Shown here piece by piece: positions 53,651 through 64,000 of a stretch of DNA of 64,000 bases. A program made the position numbers and the translations under genes. Below the pieces are notes generated by a model. It had not been told where the DNA came from. It searched no databases and was given only the letters and a program-made list of their open reading frames with translations. The stretch is from Blepharisma japonicum. Its lineage: Eukaryota; Ciliophora; Heterotrichea; Heterotrichida; Blepharismidae. The DNA is taken from contig CATKHK010000029.1 of assembly GCA_949751835.1 (NCBI GenBank), positions 1 to 64,000 on the forward strand, given 5' to 3'. Within the stretch, counting starts at the first letter, position 1. Every line of letters starts with the position of its first letter.

Positions 53651-54925
53651 ATGGCTGGCAAAAAGCTCAACATCCCTCGCAATGTAATAGACTGGGACGT
53701 AGGCCCTAACTACCAAATTATCAAGCAGCTTGGCTCAGGCAGTTATGGAATGGTATGTGAAGCAAGGCATATCCCTACAGGCCAACGAGTTGCAATCAAG
53801 CAAATGACCAAAATTTTTGACGATTTAATAGATTGCAAAAGGCTGCTACGAGAAGTAAGTATCTTAAAGCATCTTAATCATCCAAATATAGTCAAAATGA
53901 GAGAAATTCTACTGCCTAAAAACCTTCAAAGTTTTAATGAGCTTTATGTTGTTATGGAGCACGCCCAATCAGACCTCAAAAAACTGATAAAAAGCCCAGT
54001 CCACTTGCAAGAAGAACATATTCAGCTAATCACTTACAATATTATTTGTGGGCTTAAATATATTCATAGCGCTAATATTTTGCATAGGGATCTAAAACCA
54101 GCAAATATTTTGCTTAATGAAGATTGTGAAGTGAAAATTTGTGATTTTGGGCTGGCGAGAAGTATAACAGAGGAGAATAAAGATATTGATATGGATGTCG
54201 AGCAAGAAGAAATACAGCCCGCTACACAACATGTGAAACAAGAAAAACCAAAAGGGAAACCGAAATTGATGAGAAGCAAGCCAGGACTTCAGACAAAAAC
54301 TGAATTAACTGGACATGTTGTTACAAGGTGGTATAGAGCACCTGAACTGATTTTACTAGAAAAAGAGTATACTAAGGCAATTGATGTTTGGAGTCTTGGA
54401 TGTGTCATCGCAGAACTCTGTGGGATGCTAAGGGAAAATGCGCCAACTTTTATGGATAGAAGCCCATTATTCCCAGGAAACTCATGTTTTCCGCTCTCCC
54501 CAGACCATCACACCAAGATGAGGAGGGCAGGATTTCCTTCAAGTAACAGCGATCAATTAAATGTAATTTTTGAAGTCATTGGGACTCCTGATGACTCTGA
54601 CAAGCAGTTTATTACTGATGATAAAGCACTAATTTACTTGAATTCCTTCAGTGCAAGGGAAAGAAGAAGCCTTGCTTTAATTTATCCACATTCTGACAGA
54701 GCTTTAATCGAGCTGATGGAAAACATGATTTTGTTCAACCCCGGAAAGCGAACTTCATGCATTGAAGCTTTGCGGCACCCTTTCTTTAACTCTATTCGAG
54801 ATGCCCAGAAAGAAGTTGATGCTGAAGTGCCTGCAGATTTTGAATTTGAGCATATTGAAAATATTACAGCTCAGCAGTTGAGAGAGTATTTTATTCAAGA
54901 AATTATGAGATATCATCAATCATAA
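53651..54925 (+). CDS. MAP-kinase-family kinase with atypical activation loop, 424 aa
   Basis: The ATG at 53651 is preferred to an upstream TTG. Complete CMGC kinase: GSGSYGMVCEA, VAIKQM, HRDLKPANILL, DFGLARS, TRWYRAPELIL, WSLGCVIAEL. Between DFG (about 163) and the APE motif is an extra stretch of about 45 residues, Lys- and Glu-rich. The phosphorylation lip reads TGHVVTRWYRAPE instead of TxY, so the Tyr is missing. All Trp are UGG. It is probably an active kinase of a protist MAPK group, controlled differently from ERK or p38. Confidence 0.93.
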   Translation: MAGKKLNIPRNVIDWDVGPNYQIIKQLGSGSYGMVCEARHIPTGQRVAIKQMTKIFDDLIDCKRLLREVSILKHLNHPNIVKMREILLPKNLQSFNELYVVMEHAQSDLKKLIKSPVHLQEEHIQLITYNIICGLKYIHSANILHRDLKPANILLNEDCEVKICDFGLARSITEENKDIDMDVEQEEIQPATQHVKQEKPKGKPKLMRSKPGLQTKTELTGHVVTRWYRAPELILLEKEYTKAIDVWSLGCVIAELCGMLRENAPTFMDRSPLFPGNSCFPLSPDHHTKMRRAGFPSSNSDQLNVIFEVIGTPDDSDKQFITDDKALIYLNSFSARERRSLALIYPHSDRALIELMENMILFNPGKRTSCIEALRHPFFNSIRDAQKEVDAEVPADFEFEHIENITAQQLREYFIQEIMRYHQS

Positions 54926-54986
54926 GTTAAAAATCCTTAACACGTATATAAATACCCTATAATCAGTTTCATACTTTATAATTAAA

Positions 54987-57900
54987 ATGGAAATTGAAGA
55001 GCTTATTCTGCATAGAAAACAAACATCGCATTCTGAAGACACCGAACTAATTGAAACAATAGAAGAAACCGCTTTTTCGCTTCTTGAAAAAGGAAACTGA
55101 AAGAAAGCTCTCGAACTGACAGAAAAAGCAACCCATATAAATGGTCCTGTAAAAGGTCAAAACGACCCAAAAACTGAAGAATTTGTATCAATCATGCTTA
55201 AAAAAATCTGCGGAATTGCAATCGAAAGGATCGAAAAAAACGACGCAGCATCTGCCTTGACTCTTTTGGAAAGGCTTGAAACAATTACACTAAAATTTCA
55301 CAGTTCACAACTCACAGTCGATAAATGTGAAATTTTTAATAATATTGCTTGCGCCTATAGAAAAATCAATAAATTGCATACAGCAAAGCGATACTTAGAG
55401 AAAGCTTTATTACTTACCATGAATGATCATGAGGACAGAATTGACAAATCAACGACCTATTTGAATATGTGTGCTGTATTATCCAACTTGAATAAACATA
55501 GCCAAGCTATTAGGTATGCTAGACAAGCAATGCAATTTGCTCAAGAAGAGCTGTTGAATGCAAAACTTGATGAAAAACAAGAGGTGATGAACCATAAAAT
55601 TGCTGTGCTTGGAATTGCTTATAACAATTTAGGGGTTGAAGAAGAGTTTCTGGGGAATAAACTAAATGCTATTGAGTGGTATAGAAAAGCTGTGAATTTT
55701 ATGATGAAAAATTCAAATACACAGCAGGAACATTTGTTGGAAAATTTCAGACAATGCTATGAAGAAGCTATAAAAAAAGGAGAAGGGAAAAAGGTTGCTA
55801 AGCTAAAAAGACCAATGTCAGCTATTATAAATAAGCAAAGCCAATTAAGTATTTCAAGCAAAAGCAATAATTCGAAGGTGAACTCAAAACCAAGTGGGAA
55901 TAAAAGAAAATATGAGAGTACGCCAATGTCACCTTCATTGGAAGGAGGATTTAATACAAGGTATCCTTTGGAAGGGAAGCCTATAACTTTTGATGATATT
56001 AGAGTAAAGACAAGGAAAATAGCATCTGCTAAGCCAAAAATGCCTTATAAATTTTATGCGGGGTCAGAAGATAGTGATACAGAAGAAGATATCAAAGATT
56101 TAGATGATCTTGGACTTCTTAGTGATTTAGAAGAATCTGAAAAAATTGATAAAACATCTAATAAAAGGGTTGCTTGAAGTGCTACAAAAGATAGACCTCC
56201 AATTCATCCAAATATCAATTCTAAACCAATATTTTCTATAAGATCAATAGCTTCAGCACGTAGGCAGCCAAAAAATCTAAGTAGCACTGATTCTAAAAAA
56301 TCATCAACTTCCAAACTTCTTCCTCTTGAAATTATGGAAACTCCAAATAAAGGTACAGAAATCGTGAGCCAGCCAATCTTCCATTTTATCGACTACAATG
56401 ATCCTAAAACCTTAATAATGCCTACAAAAAAAGAAGAAATCAAAGTTGAGCCAAAGCCAAAAATTGATGAAGTCTCAGAGCCAGCAAGGAGTAAAGCCCA
56501 AACCCCAGAAATAGTAACAATTATAAAAGAAGAAGAAAAAAAGGTTGAAAAGCCAATGCCTGAAATTAAGTTAACAAAAAATGAAGAAAGAAAACCCTCG
56601 AAAAATCTCATTGAAAAAATCGAAAAAAATGTTACAAAGAAAAAAAATGAAATTGATATGTCAAAGGCACTTCCTCTTATTATAAAGATACAAGCTAGAG
56701 TAAGGGCAATGCAAGCTAGAGAAAAATTCAAATTAATGAAAAATAGACCAAATGTTGTGTATAGAGCAGTAAAGTTTATAAACCAGCAAGAATTTAAAAT
56801 AATTGTGTCAAAAATGGGCTCGAAAACTTATGTTACAGCTTATAACGGTGAAAATACCTACAAAATGGAAACAAATTCAGATATTGATCCTAAAGACGTG
56901 CTAAATCTATTGAATTTTGATAGCAAAAAAGGATTAAATTTAAAACCTGTATCTGTTGAGGAAGATAAGAAAATATTGGTAAGGACTAGAATTATAAATC
57001 TTGCAGGAGAAGAATGCGAGGTTAAATATTTTACTGACCCAGATGTGGATACTCTACAAATTAAACTCCGAAAATTATCAAATAACAGGATTTACACTTA
57101 TTTTATTAAGAATCTTGCATTACACTCTCAATCTTTGCTTATTCAACAGATAAACGAGGTTATTCAGCCAAATCTTGCAATTATTGATCAATATTTGACC
57201 GTTTTGGGGGCTGAAAATCTTATTGCAAATCCGAAAGTTTTGGAATCTCCTCACGTGTTTCAAAAACCAGAACCTAAACCTGTCATTTCAGCTTATCATG
57301 GAAAAGAAAATAGTAGAAAAAATTCTGCAAGCTCTAGCTATGAGCCTAATTTAGAAGAATCTAGCAAAAATACCAGCCAAATATCAAATTCTTCAAATAG
57401 CCAGTCTATAGAACGGGCTACTGCAGGACTTTCAATAAAAATTATTGAATCAAAAGGACCAGCTGTTCCAATAGAGCCTGATGGCCAAAATGATTCTTCA
57501 TCATTAGAATCAAACCCTGCCCAGAAATTAAAATTCATACTAGAAAACAATAAATCACAATTAAAAAGCATGAAAAACCCTTTCCAAACAGAAACAGTCA
57601 AAAATATCCCAAAGCTTTCAAAAGCACCAGAAGAAGTAAAACCTCAAAGACCAGCTACAACGGCTGAAAACCCAAAATCAAAGAAATATACACAGAAAGA
57701 AGTTCGTGCAGTAATATTAATACAAAAAGTTTTCAGAGGCCATAGAATAAGGGATAAATTAAAATTTGAAAATCCTAAACATTCACTACTTGCTCAGAGT
57801 AAAAAAAGGCTGGGAAAAAATAAATATATGATTTCTATATATAAACTGTCTGATGGAGTTTTGATTGATGTCCAAAATGTAAGTGGGAATGAAAGATATT

Positions 57901-59354
57901 GGAAAGCGATAAGAAATCCGAAAGAATATGTCAATAATTTTAACAGATTTTCTGATATCAGACTGCTGATGAATAGATTGGTAGATATTGAAGGAAAAGT
58001 CGCAATTTTAAGAGCACATACTTCAAAAACCCAGATAAGGATGCAGGATTGCTCGTTTTTTGGGGAGGGAACTCAACAAGATATTTTCATTTCGCCTCGA
58101 GATATGTCAAATTGGCCTATTTATTTAAGAAAAACAATTAATGGCAAAGAATATGCTATTCAAGCTGATATAAATAACCAAAGAGGCTTAGATACTTCTT
58201 TAATTCCTTTATTTTCTGGAGGCAAGACTATTTCAAAGACATTTTCAGAAGTTGATATTATTGAAGAGCTCGGAGTAAATGAGCCAAAACAACTCATTGA
58301 TTTGCTTACTCTTAGAAATGGAAAAATAGAAATAAAAAGAAAAGAATTCAGCCAGGCAAACTCACCCAAAAAGCTAAGCAGCCTTTCTGCTGAAACAGGT
58401 AAATATCCTCTTTTATATCAAACCTGCAGATTTTATGACTCAAAAAATTACCAAATAAAAATAATTTTGGTTTATAAAAACCCAGGAAGACTGTCTAACG
58501 ATGATGTACTTTTCGTGAATATTAAAACTGTTGCAGCTAAAGAAAATGTTGCAAAATTACCAATTGAAGCTGGCAAGGCTTGTGCTCTGACAGGCTTATC
58601 GTTAAGATCTCTCGATTTAGTGGCTGTAAAAATCTCAAAACATATTATCTATGACAACGGCAAATTCAGTATTGATTTCACTGCCAAAAAGCGTGATCCA
58701 ATCCAATCATTAATCACAATTCAAGCTCTTGTTCGTGGCTTTTTAACAAGAAGGCTGCTAAGAAATAAAAAGCTTCCATCAATAAGAAGTACTGAAGAGT
58801 CCAAAAATGCTTCAAGTAAGCTGAAAAACCTTGATTTATCAAGCTTAAGCATAGACAGTGAAGACTCAGAAACTGAAAAAGAAAATAGCTTTGTTAGAAA
58901 TTTTGGTGGAAAGAACTGGTATTGGAGAGCAAGCCGTCAAATTAGTAATGAGGAATGCATCATAACAATTTATGAATCAAAAGATAAAATGGGAATTGAA
59001 GCGGTGGTCTGTTCGACCTCAAAAAGATTAATTTTGACGGTTGAAAAATCAGTAGTTAATGATATAGATCAATTTGTCAGCCATCTTGAGCTTTCACCTG
59101 ATAAAAAGAGGCTGCTTCATAACTTAGAAAAAGCGGCTAAAGTGATTTATTCTGACACTCGGTTTATTTCGAATAAGCTTGGGAACCTTGAAATATATGT
59201 AACAGAAAAAGGATATTTTGCGTCATTTTTCTTAATTAAAGAAGGGAAGTCTCTTACATTATTCTTAGGGGAAAATGTGAGTCCTGACGAATCTGTGCGC
59301 AAATTAAGAATTGAAGATAAAACTGGACAGGATATATTAGTGATTAGCAGTTAA
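54987..59354 (+). CDS. TPR and triple-IQ protein with repeated domain, 1455 aa
   Basis: One frame across UGA-Trp at about 55098 and 56175. Residues 30-255 hold TPR units (IFNNIACAYRKINKLHTAKR, TTYLNMCAVLSNLNKHSQAI, AYNNLGVEEEFLGNKLNAIE). Three IQ motifs follow at about 561 (IKIQARVRAMQAREKF), 908 (ILIQKVFRGHRIRDKL) and 1242 (ITIQALVRGFLTRRLL), which should bind calmodulin. After each IQ comes a similar domain of about 150-300 residues with beta-like strands (YMISIYKLSDGVLIDV, CIITIYESKDKMGIEAV). This layout suggests a cytoskeletal or ciliary scaffold. Its 3' end overlaps the convergent gene by 18 bp. Confidence 0.85.
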
Positions 59355-60467
59355 GATTCGTGATCTAACCTTTGTGGAGTATTTATTAAGCCTTGTAGAC
59401 GAGTAATTTCTTAGTTTTTCTAATATTTCTTTATAATTAGATGGCATATCCCCTAGAGAAGAGTGCCTCATATGAGGTTTTCTTTGAATTGCACAGTTAA
59501 TTTGTTCTTGTGCCCTTGCACTCGCTAAAGGAAAAATTTTCTGAGTGACAGATAACGATTTTTGTGATTTTGATGAGTTCTCAAAGTGCATCAGTCGACT
59601 TCTTGCATTTTCTCTGACCATATACGCTTCTTTTAACATCTGAATTGTAACGGACGGAAAAAGCTGCTTCACATCTGTATTTTTTATTCTTGCAACCTTT
59701 AATGTATCTGAAATAACAATTATGGAATATGGTGAAGGTTTGTCAAATAACGGTGATTCATCTCCTATAAATGAGCCTTTTGATATTGAGAAAAGGATCC
59801 TTCTGTGGAAGCCTTGTAATATATAGATATGGCATTCACCTTCAAGGATTATTATTGTTTTGTCAGAGTATGCTCCTTGTTTAGCCAAAATATTGCCTTT
59901 TAAATAAATGTCTATTTCCAAGGAATATGCTAACCTTTCTTTTAAGGTCGCTGAGTACTGGGTAAGGCCAGGAAAATATTGCTCAATTATTTTTCTTTTG
60001 ACTTCTAAGTTTGAATACACTTCTTTTCCAAGCAAAGATTTAAAAACTTGAGCATCTAAGACTAAAAAGCACGAATATTCGCGTGCAATAGCCGTCAAAC
60101 TGCGTGGCAAATTCTTCAAGATACCCCGTTCGCCTAAAATTTTCCCTTTTACCATAATATTTTCTGGGATAAGTTCGCTTGAAGATGAAGAGGATAAGTG
60201 ATTGTAAAGCTGCAATGAGCCTTCCATTATGACGTACATACAATCACTTATATCACCTTTTGTAAATAACCTTTCGCCTTCATCTATTTCTTTAAATGTG
60301 AAATTTGAAAGAAGTTGCATTCTATGAGCGTAGGTAAGATTACTCATAATCAGTTGTAATGGTCTAAGATCATAAAGAAAAGCATTCAGTTCTTCGAGAT
60401 CTTCACGAGTTTTTTTATTTTTTTGTATAATCTTAATAGCATTTCTCAATTGTGTTTGGTGGTCCAT
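59337..60467 (-). CDS. Tandem cyclic-nucleotide-binding-domain protein, 376 aa
   Basis: Two CNB folds: residues about 45-160 (EGERLFTKGDISDCMYVIMEG, GKILGERGILKNLPRSLTAIA) and about 170-270 (GNILAKQGAYSDKTIIILEG, GSFIGDESPLFDKPSPYSII). The phosphate-binding cassette of the first domain (GERGILKNLPRSLTA) has the Glu and Arg of a cAMP/cGMP site; that of the second (GDESPLFDKPSPYS) lacks the Arg, so it may not bind. It resembles a PKA/PKG regulatory half without an inhibitor site. The C-terminal 100 residues are basic. Confidence 0.87.
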   Translation of the reverse strand: MDHQTQLRNAIKIIQKNKKTREDLEELNAFLYDLRPLQLIMSNLTYAHRMQLLSNFTFKEIDEGERLFTKGDISDCMYVIMEGSLQLYNHLSSSSSSELIPENIMVKGKILGERGILKNLPRSLTAIAREYSCFLVLDAQVFKSLLGKEVYSNLEVKRKIIEQYFPGLTQYSATLKERLAYSLEIDIYLKGNILAKQGAYSDKTIIILEGECHIYILQGFHRRILFSISKGSFIGDESPLFDKPSPYSIIVISDTLKVARIKNTDVKQLFPSVTIQMLKEAYMVRENARSRLMHFENSSKSQKSLSVTQKIFPLASARAQEQINCAIQRKPHMRHSSLGDMPSNYKEILEKLRNYSSTRLNKYSTKVRSRILTANH

Positions 60468-60564
60468 TTATATAAATTAAAGAAGCATTAATTTGGCTCC
60501 ATAACATAAGAAAACTTTTTTTTATCATTTTTGTTAAGTCTTAAAATTAATTAATTTTTATTAT

Positions 60565-62703
60565 CTAAAAATCCTCTTCAATTTTTTCATCAATATTAGA
60601 GCTCATTTGCAATTTTTCGTCAATGTTAGCACTGAGCTGGATCTGAGCTTCATCAGGAATTTCAATGCTGTTTGAGTCACCTGTGGTATAAGTTTTGTGC
60701 GTCTCTTGAGTAGTTCTACTGCTTTCTATATCTGGATGCTTTTCTTCCTCAGATAAAATTGGCTCTAGCTGAGAATAAATGTATTCTTTATTTTCTTCAA
60801 ATGGAGAATTTTCTTCTTCTATGTAACTTTCAGGCGGCTCCATTATTGAAATATTTTTCACATGAACCCTGTTTACTAAATTATTTATATCTTCAAGAGC
60901 TTGCAAATATGGCACTTTATCCATCGATTTTTCATATGCAAAAAATTGAGCTCTACAAAAATTAGCTTGCTCAGGAGTGTTAATAAAGCCATGGATTTTC
61001 ATTTCATCTACTAAAGTTCTAACAGGAGCCATCTCATCTGCAAACTTTACCCTTATTCTTGCCAATAAATCATCATATCCTTCTAATAAGTTTACTCTAA
61101 TTCTTCTAATAGCATTATCCACTTCTCCAGGTGTTAAAGGTTTTCACTCAACATTTTCATCAAGAACCCTTTTAATTAGCTCATCTTTTTCTATGCTTTT
61201 TTTATTGCAAAGTAGATATTTAATGATTTCTTTTCTCTCTTCTTCTTTTTTTATTGCTAAGTATTTATCATTAAAAATTTCCATTAAATCTGAAAAAGTG
61301 AATGACTCATTTCCAAGATCATTTTCTAGGACTCCTTTTAAATTTTTTATGTCTTGAAGTGTCAATCTGCATTGAATTTCTTCAAATATCCGTTGGGCGT
61401 CTTTTCGTGAAATGGTTTCAGAATTGTCTTCTTCTGGCTTTATTACAATTGAAGGAGTTGAGGACAGACCTGGCTTGCTTGAATTCATTGAACTAAGTTC
61501 GTCTATTAAGACTGAGCACAAAATTTGGTTATCATTTTCTCCAAACTGACTCATTAAAATTTGAAGCTCTTCTTTGTTTACAGGGATACTTGTTGTTGCT
61601 AGAGCTTTTTTAAGCTCTTCTAGTGATAAGATTCCTTGAATAGACCTAGGAAGTGAGCTAACCCATTCTTTAGGCTGCAATTTATTTACTTTTAAAAATA
61701 TTTGCATTTTTTTCAGTACTAATTTTGCTTGGACAGCGGTTTCACTTCCTTTATCTTCTTTAGAAACTTCTTCTTTCTTCGGCAAAGGCAGTGAATTTTC
61801 TCTTTCCTTAGCTTTAGCAGCCTTTTGCCCACTTATTCCTTTCGGCTTCTGCGTATTTTTTTCTTTATTTCCATGAGATCTTTTCGAAATAGGTTCTTCA
61901 TCTATTATCAAAACCCCATGATCGCCCTGACTAATAATCTTTTTTAGTTCTTCAATCTGCTCAGTCTTTACTCTATCTGATTCTTGATAGAATTTCAAAT
62001 TTTTTTCGAGCTGTTCTTTTTCATTCCTCAATCTTTCATATGCACTTAATGCAGTCATTCCTCCTGGGTTATCATGGACATTATTCTTATCCTGCAGCAA
62101 TTCATCCATAAGTCTTTTTAGTCTCATGCATTCATTTGTATATTGCTTCAATTCTTCAGAAATTTCGTTCATTTTTGTGATCCTTGCTGATCGTTTCAGC
62201 TCTTCATACTCTGTGTTGCGTATCTGCAGCTCATTTCTTAGCTCTTTTACGTTATTTTTCAAATTTTCTATTAAATGAAGTTGAGATTTTGGCTTAGGGT
62301 TATTAAGTGGTGCATAAGAATAAGGCATAGCGTCGATTCGGCTGAAATTTTTTTCTTGTATATCATGTTCCATTTGAGAGATTTTGGTCTTTAGCTTTGT
62401 GTTTTCTTCACTCAAGGAGTTTATCATATGTTTATAAACAAGATTTTCTTCGTATAGCTTTTCTTTATCAATTTGTATATGTTTTGGCCTTATTTTTGCT
62501 AGGTATGTTTGGTCAGGTTGAGGATTAGTATATTTGAATTTATAAAGGTTTGTGGTAGTAGCTGGGAACAGCTTCGGCTCAGAAACAACGCGGTTTATTT
62601 TAGGTGTTTTTGCATCTCTTGAAGCTGGAGCAATTATCTGAGTGCTATTTTTTCTTGAATCTTTTTGGTTAAGATAACTTGGAAGTCTATATTGATCCTG
62701 CAT
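60565..62703 (-). CDS. Coiled-coil protein with EF-hand-like units, 712 aa
   Basis: One frame, with UGA-Trp in DENVEWKPLTPGEVD. Residues 65-260 are coiled coil (SEENTKLKTKISQMEHDIQE, NNVKELRNELQIRNTEYEEL). Residues about 325-500 contain EF-hand-like helix-loop-helix pairs without good Ca2+ loops (GILSLEELKKALATT, NESFTFSDLMEIFND). The C-terminus is acidic. The layout is that of axonemal or basal-body proteins, but no family is recognised. Confidence 0.78.
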
Positions 62704-62831
62704 TTTTTATAAAAACTGATTAATAATATGTTCGCTGGCCAATATAAATCTCACTTTATTAGTTTTATGCTTGAAAAATATATAGTAATAATAAAACTGA
62801 TATTAAGATTATTAAAAATAAAATAACTCAA

Positions 62832-63878
62832 ATGGTTTTTCAAATTTTCACTTTGATTCAAATTTTATTGATTTCATGCTGTATGGGATTTTACACATAT
62901 CCATCAAATAATTCAGATACGTCGATAAGCACAGAAAATTCTATTCAAGAACCTGAGTCAGAAAATTATTCAGATTTGCCTTCGATCCCTGATACACCTT
63001 CAAGCTCAGCTTCAATTGTCAGTTTGATACTTGGAATTCTCATTCTTACAATTGGAGCTGCTATTTGGGGATATTTTGAGTGAAGTTTTCAATTAAGAAA
63101 AAGATTTCTGAACAAGTGTCTGAGCGTTGTAATAGATGCTCCGCCGGTAATAGACTCAGAAAATAACGGAAAACTGCTGTTTGTTGCTGGAAATTTGCAG
63201 GTTGGTAGGCCTTTTTATCTTCATGACCCGTTTCTCCCTATAGTTACAGTTTCAGAAGCACTTTTGCTTAAAAGGCAAGCTGAAATGTACCAATGGCAAG
63301 AAGAAACAGTAAAGGATGGCCTCAAAGCTATAGACTACAAAAAGGTTTGGGCAAGATCCCAAATCAGCTCATCCCACTTCAAGTATCACGAAGACCACCA
63401 CAATCCCGATTGAGACCTGAATCTTCAAAATGCAACCTTTTCATGTCAACCTGAAGCTTTTATCGGCCCTTACAGAATGTCAAGAGAAATTCTTAAAAAA
63501 ATCCCAATAAGAGAAAAACTGAGATTAGTCCACCCTACTCCAACTTATGAATCTCTAAATAAATATATTATTTACTTTGACGATACTTATTATTATCTGA
63601 CTACACAAGAATCAGCTGATGGAGAGTATAAGCCTGAAATTGGTGACTATAGAATAAAATACTCAGTCCTCCATATAGGTACAGCTGTGAGCATCTTGGG
63701 TGCACAATATGGGGATACATTGACAAAATATGAAGGGAAACTCTTGACTGTGGAAAGCGGCATAATTTCAGCTGATAAGCTTTTAGAAAGGAAACTGAGC
63801 GGCAAGAGGACGAAGCAATACATTTTCAGAATATTTTCAACCCTTTTATTACTTATAGGATTTATTCTTGTTACTTAA
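62832..63878 (+). CDS. TMEM43 (LUMA) family membrane protein, 348 aa
   Basis: A hydrophobic start (QIFTLIQILLISCCMGF), a second membrane segment (IVSLILGILILTIGAAIWGYF), then the lumenal TMEM43 domain with the hallmark LLLKRQAEMYQWQEE followed by SSHFKYHEDHHNPDW and a C-terminal segment (IFRIFSTLLLLIGFIL). UGA-Trp at 63081 and 63411. TMEM43 proteins sit in the ER and inner nuclear membrane. The length agrees with the family (about 400 aa). No intron. Confidence 0.85.
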
Positions 63879-63962
63879 TTATGTGTAATTAGTAAATGTG
63901 CTTATAATATAAAGGGTTTAAATTTTTGCAATCCACATTTTCTTCAATTGAAGGAATTTATA

Positions 63963-64000
63963 ATGAGCAACTGAAATGAGCATAAATATGAATTATGTGA
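63963..64000 (+). CDS. Possible gene start cut by the window edge
   Basis: An ATG at 63963 opens MSNWNEHKYELC with one UGA-Trp and runs off the window. It lies 84 bp after the TMEM43 stop, a usual gene spacing here. Too short to judge. Confidence 0.3.

Noticed and set aside
1-64000. Transposons, virus-derived elements, CRISPR arrays, further tRNAs
   Set aside because: No transposase, reverse transcriptase, integrase or capsid-like frame, no terminal repeats and no second T-arm/acceptor pair were found by eye.

Overview
This window looks like macronuclear DNA of a heterotrich ciliate, most likely Blepharisma. Three things in the sequence point there. (1) In-frame UGA repeatedly falls on conserved tryptophans, for example in Myb, WD40, SCAPER and M16 proteins, while UAA and UAG still end genes. 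(2) Five introns can be seen, every one exactly 15 nt, GTA...TAG. (3) Gene spacing is very tight. UGA=Trp together with 15-nt introns is the known Blepharisma combination; the species call is an inference. Most genes only appear whole once UGA is read as Trp and the mini-introns are removed.

Layout. 1-1156: the 5' end of the SSU rRNA gene (minus strand, cut by the window edge), its external transcribed spacer and an AT-rich promoter side. 1157-18088: an unknown protein, a RING protein, an inverted pair of secreted M16 metallopeptidases flanking a SCAPER homologue, a PB1-like protein, a Prp19 U-box protein without WD40 repeats, a RING/B-box protein, TSR1, then 1.4 kb with broken coding fragments. 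18089-32946: a WD40-TRP-type channel fusion, DP transcription factor, a degenerate NDK protein, a Mei2-like RNA-binding protein, an SK-like K+ channel, a CDPK, an unknown protein and mitochondrial ribosomal protein bS16m. 33014-44499: an EF-hand-like protein, R2R3-Myb, a 71-residue histone-H3-tail look-alike, phosphatidylserine decarboxylase, an SLC25 carrier, an MCU-N-terminal-domain/TPR fusion beside the MCU gene itself, a membrane-anchored glycerol kinase and a Cys-less dual-specificity phosphatase. 44763-64000: tRNA-Asp, a GAF protein, an XK-like membrane protein, a B-box coiled-coil protein, an Nsp1/Nup62 nucleoporin almost without FG, a PPR-like mitochondrial protein, an atypical MAP kinase, a TPR-IQ giant, a cyclic-nucleotide-binding protein, a coiled-coil protein and TMEM43.

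Most genes are unlinked housekeeping or signalling genes. A loose functional theme is the run of mitochondrial genes between 32 and 43 kb (bS16m, PSD, carrier, MCU-NTD/TPR, MCU, glycerol kinase). A second theme is Ca2+/ion signalling (TRP-like channel, SK-like channel, CDPK, MCU, IQ and cNMP proteins), as expected of an excitable ciliate.

The best candidates for something undescribed are the free-standing H3-tail mimic (36639-36854), the MCU-NTD/TPR partner next to MCU (39870-40670), the WD40-channel fusion (18089-21901), the FG-poor nucleoporin and the WD40-less Prp19. No transposon, CRISPR array or virus-derived element was recognised.
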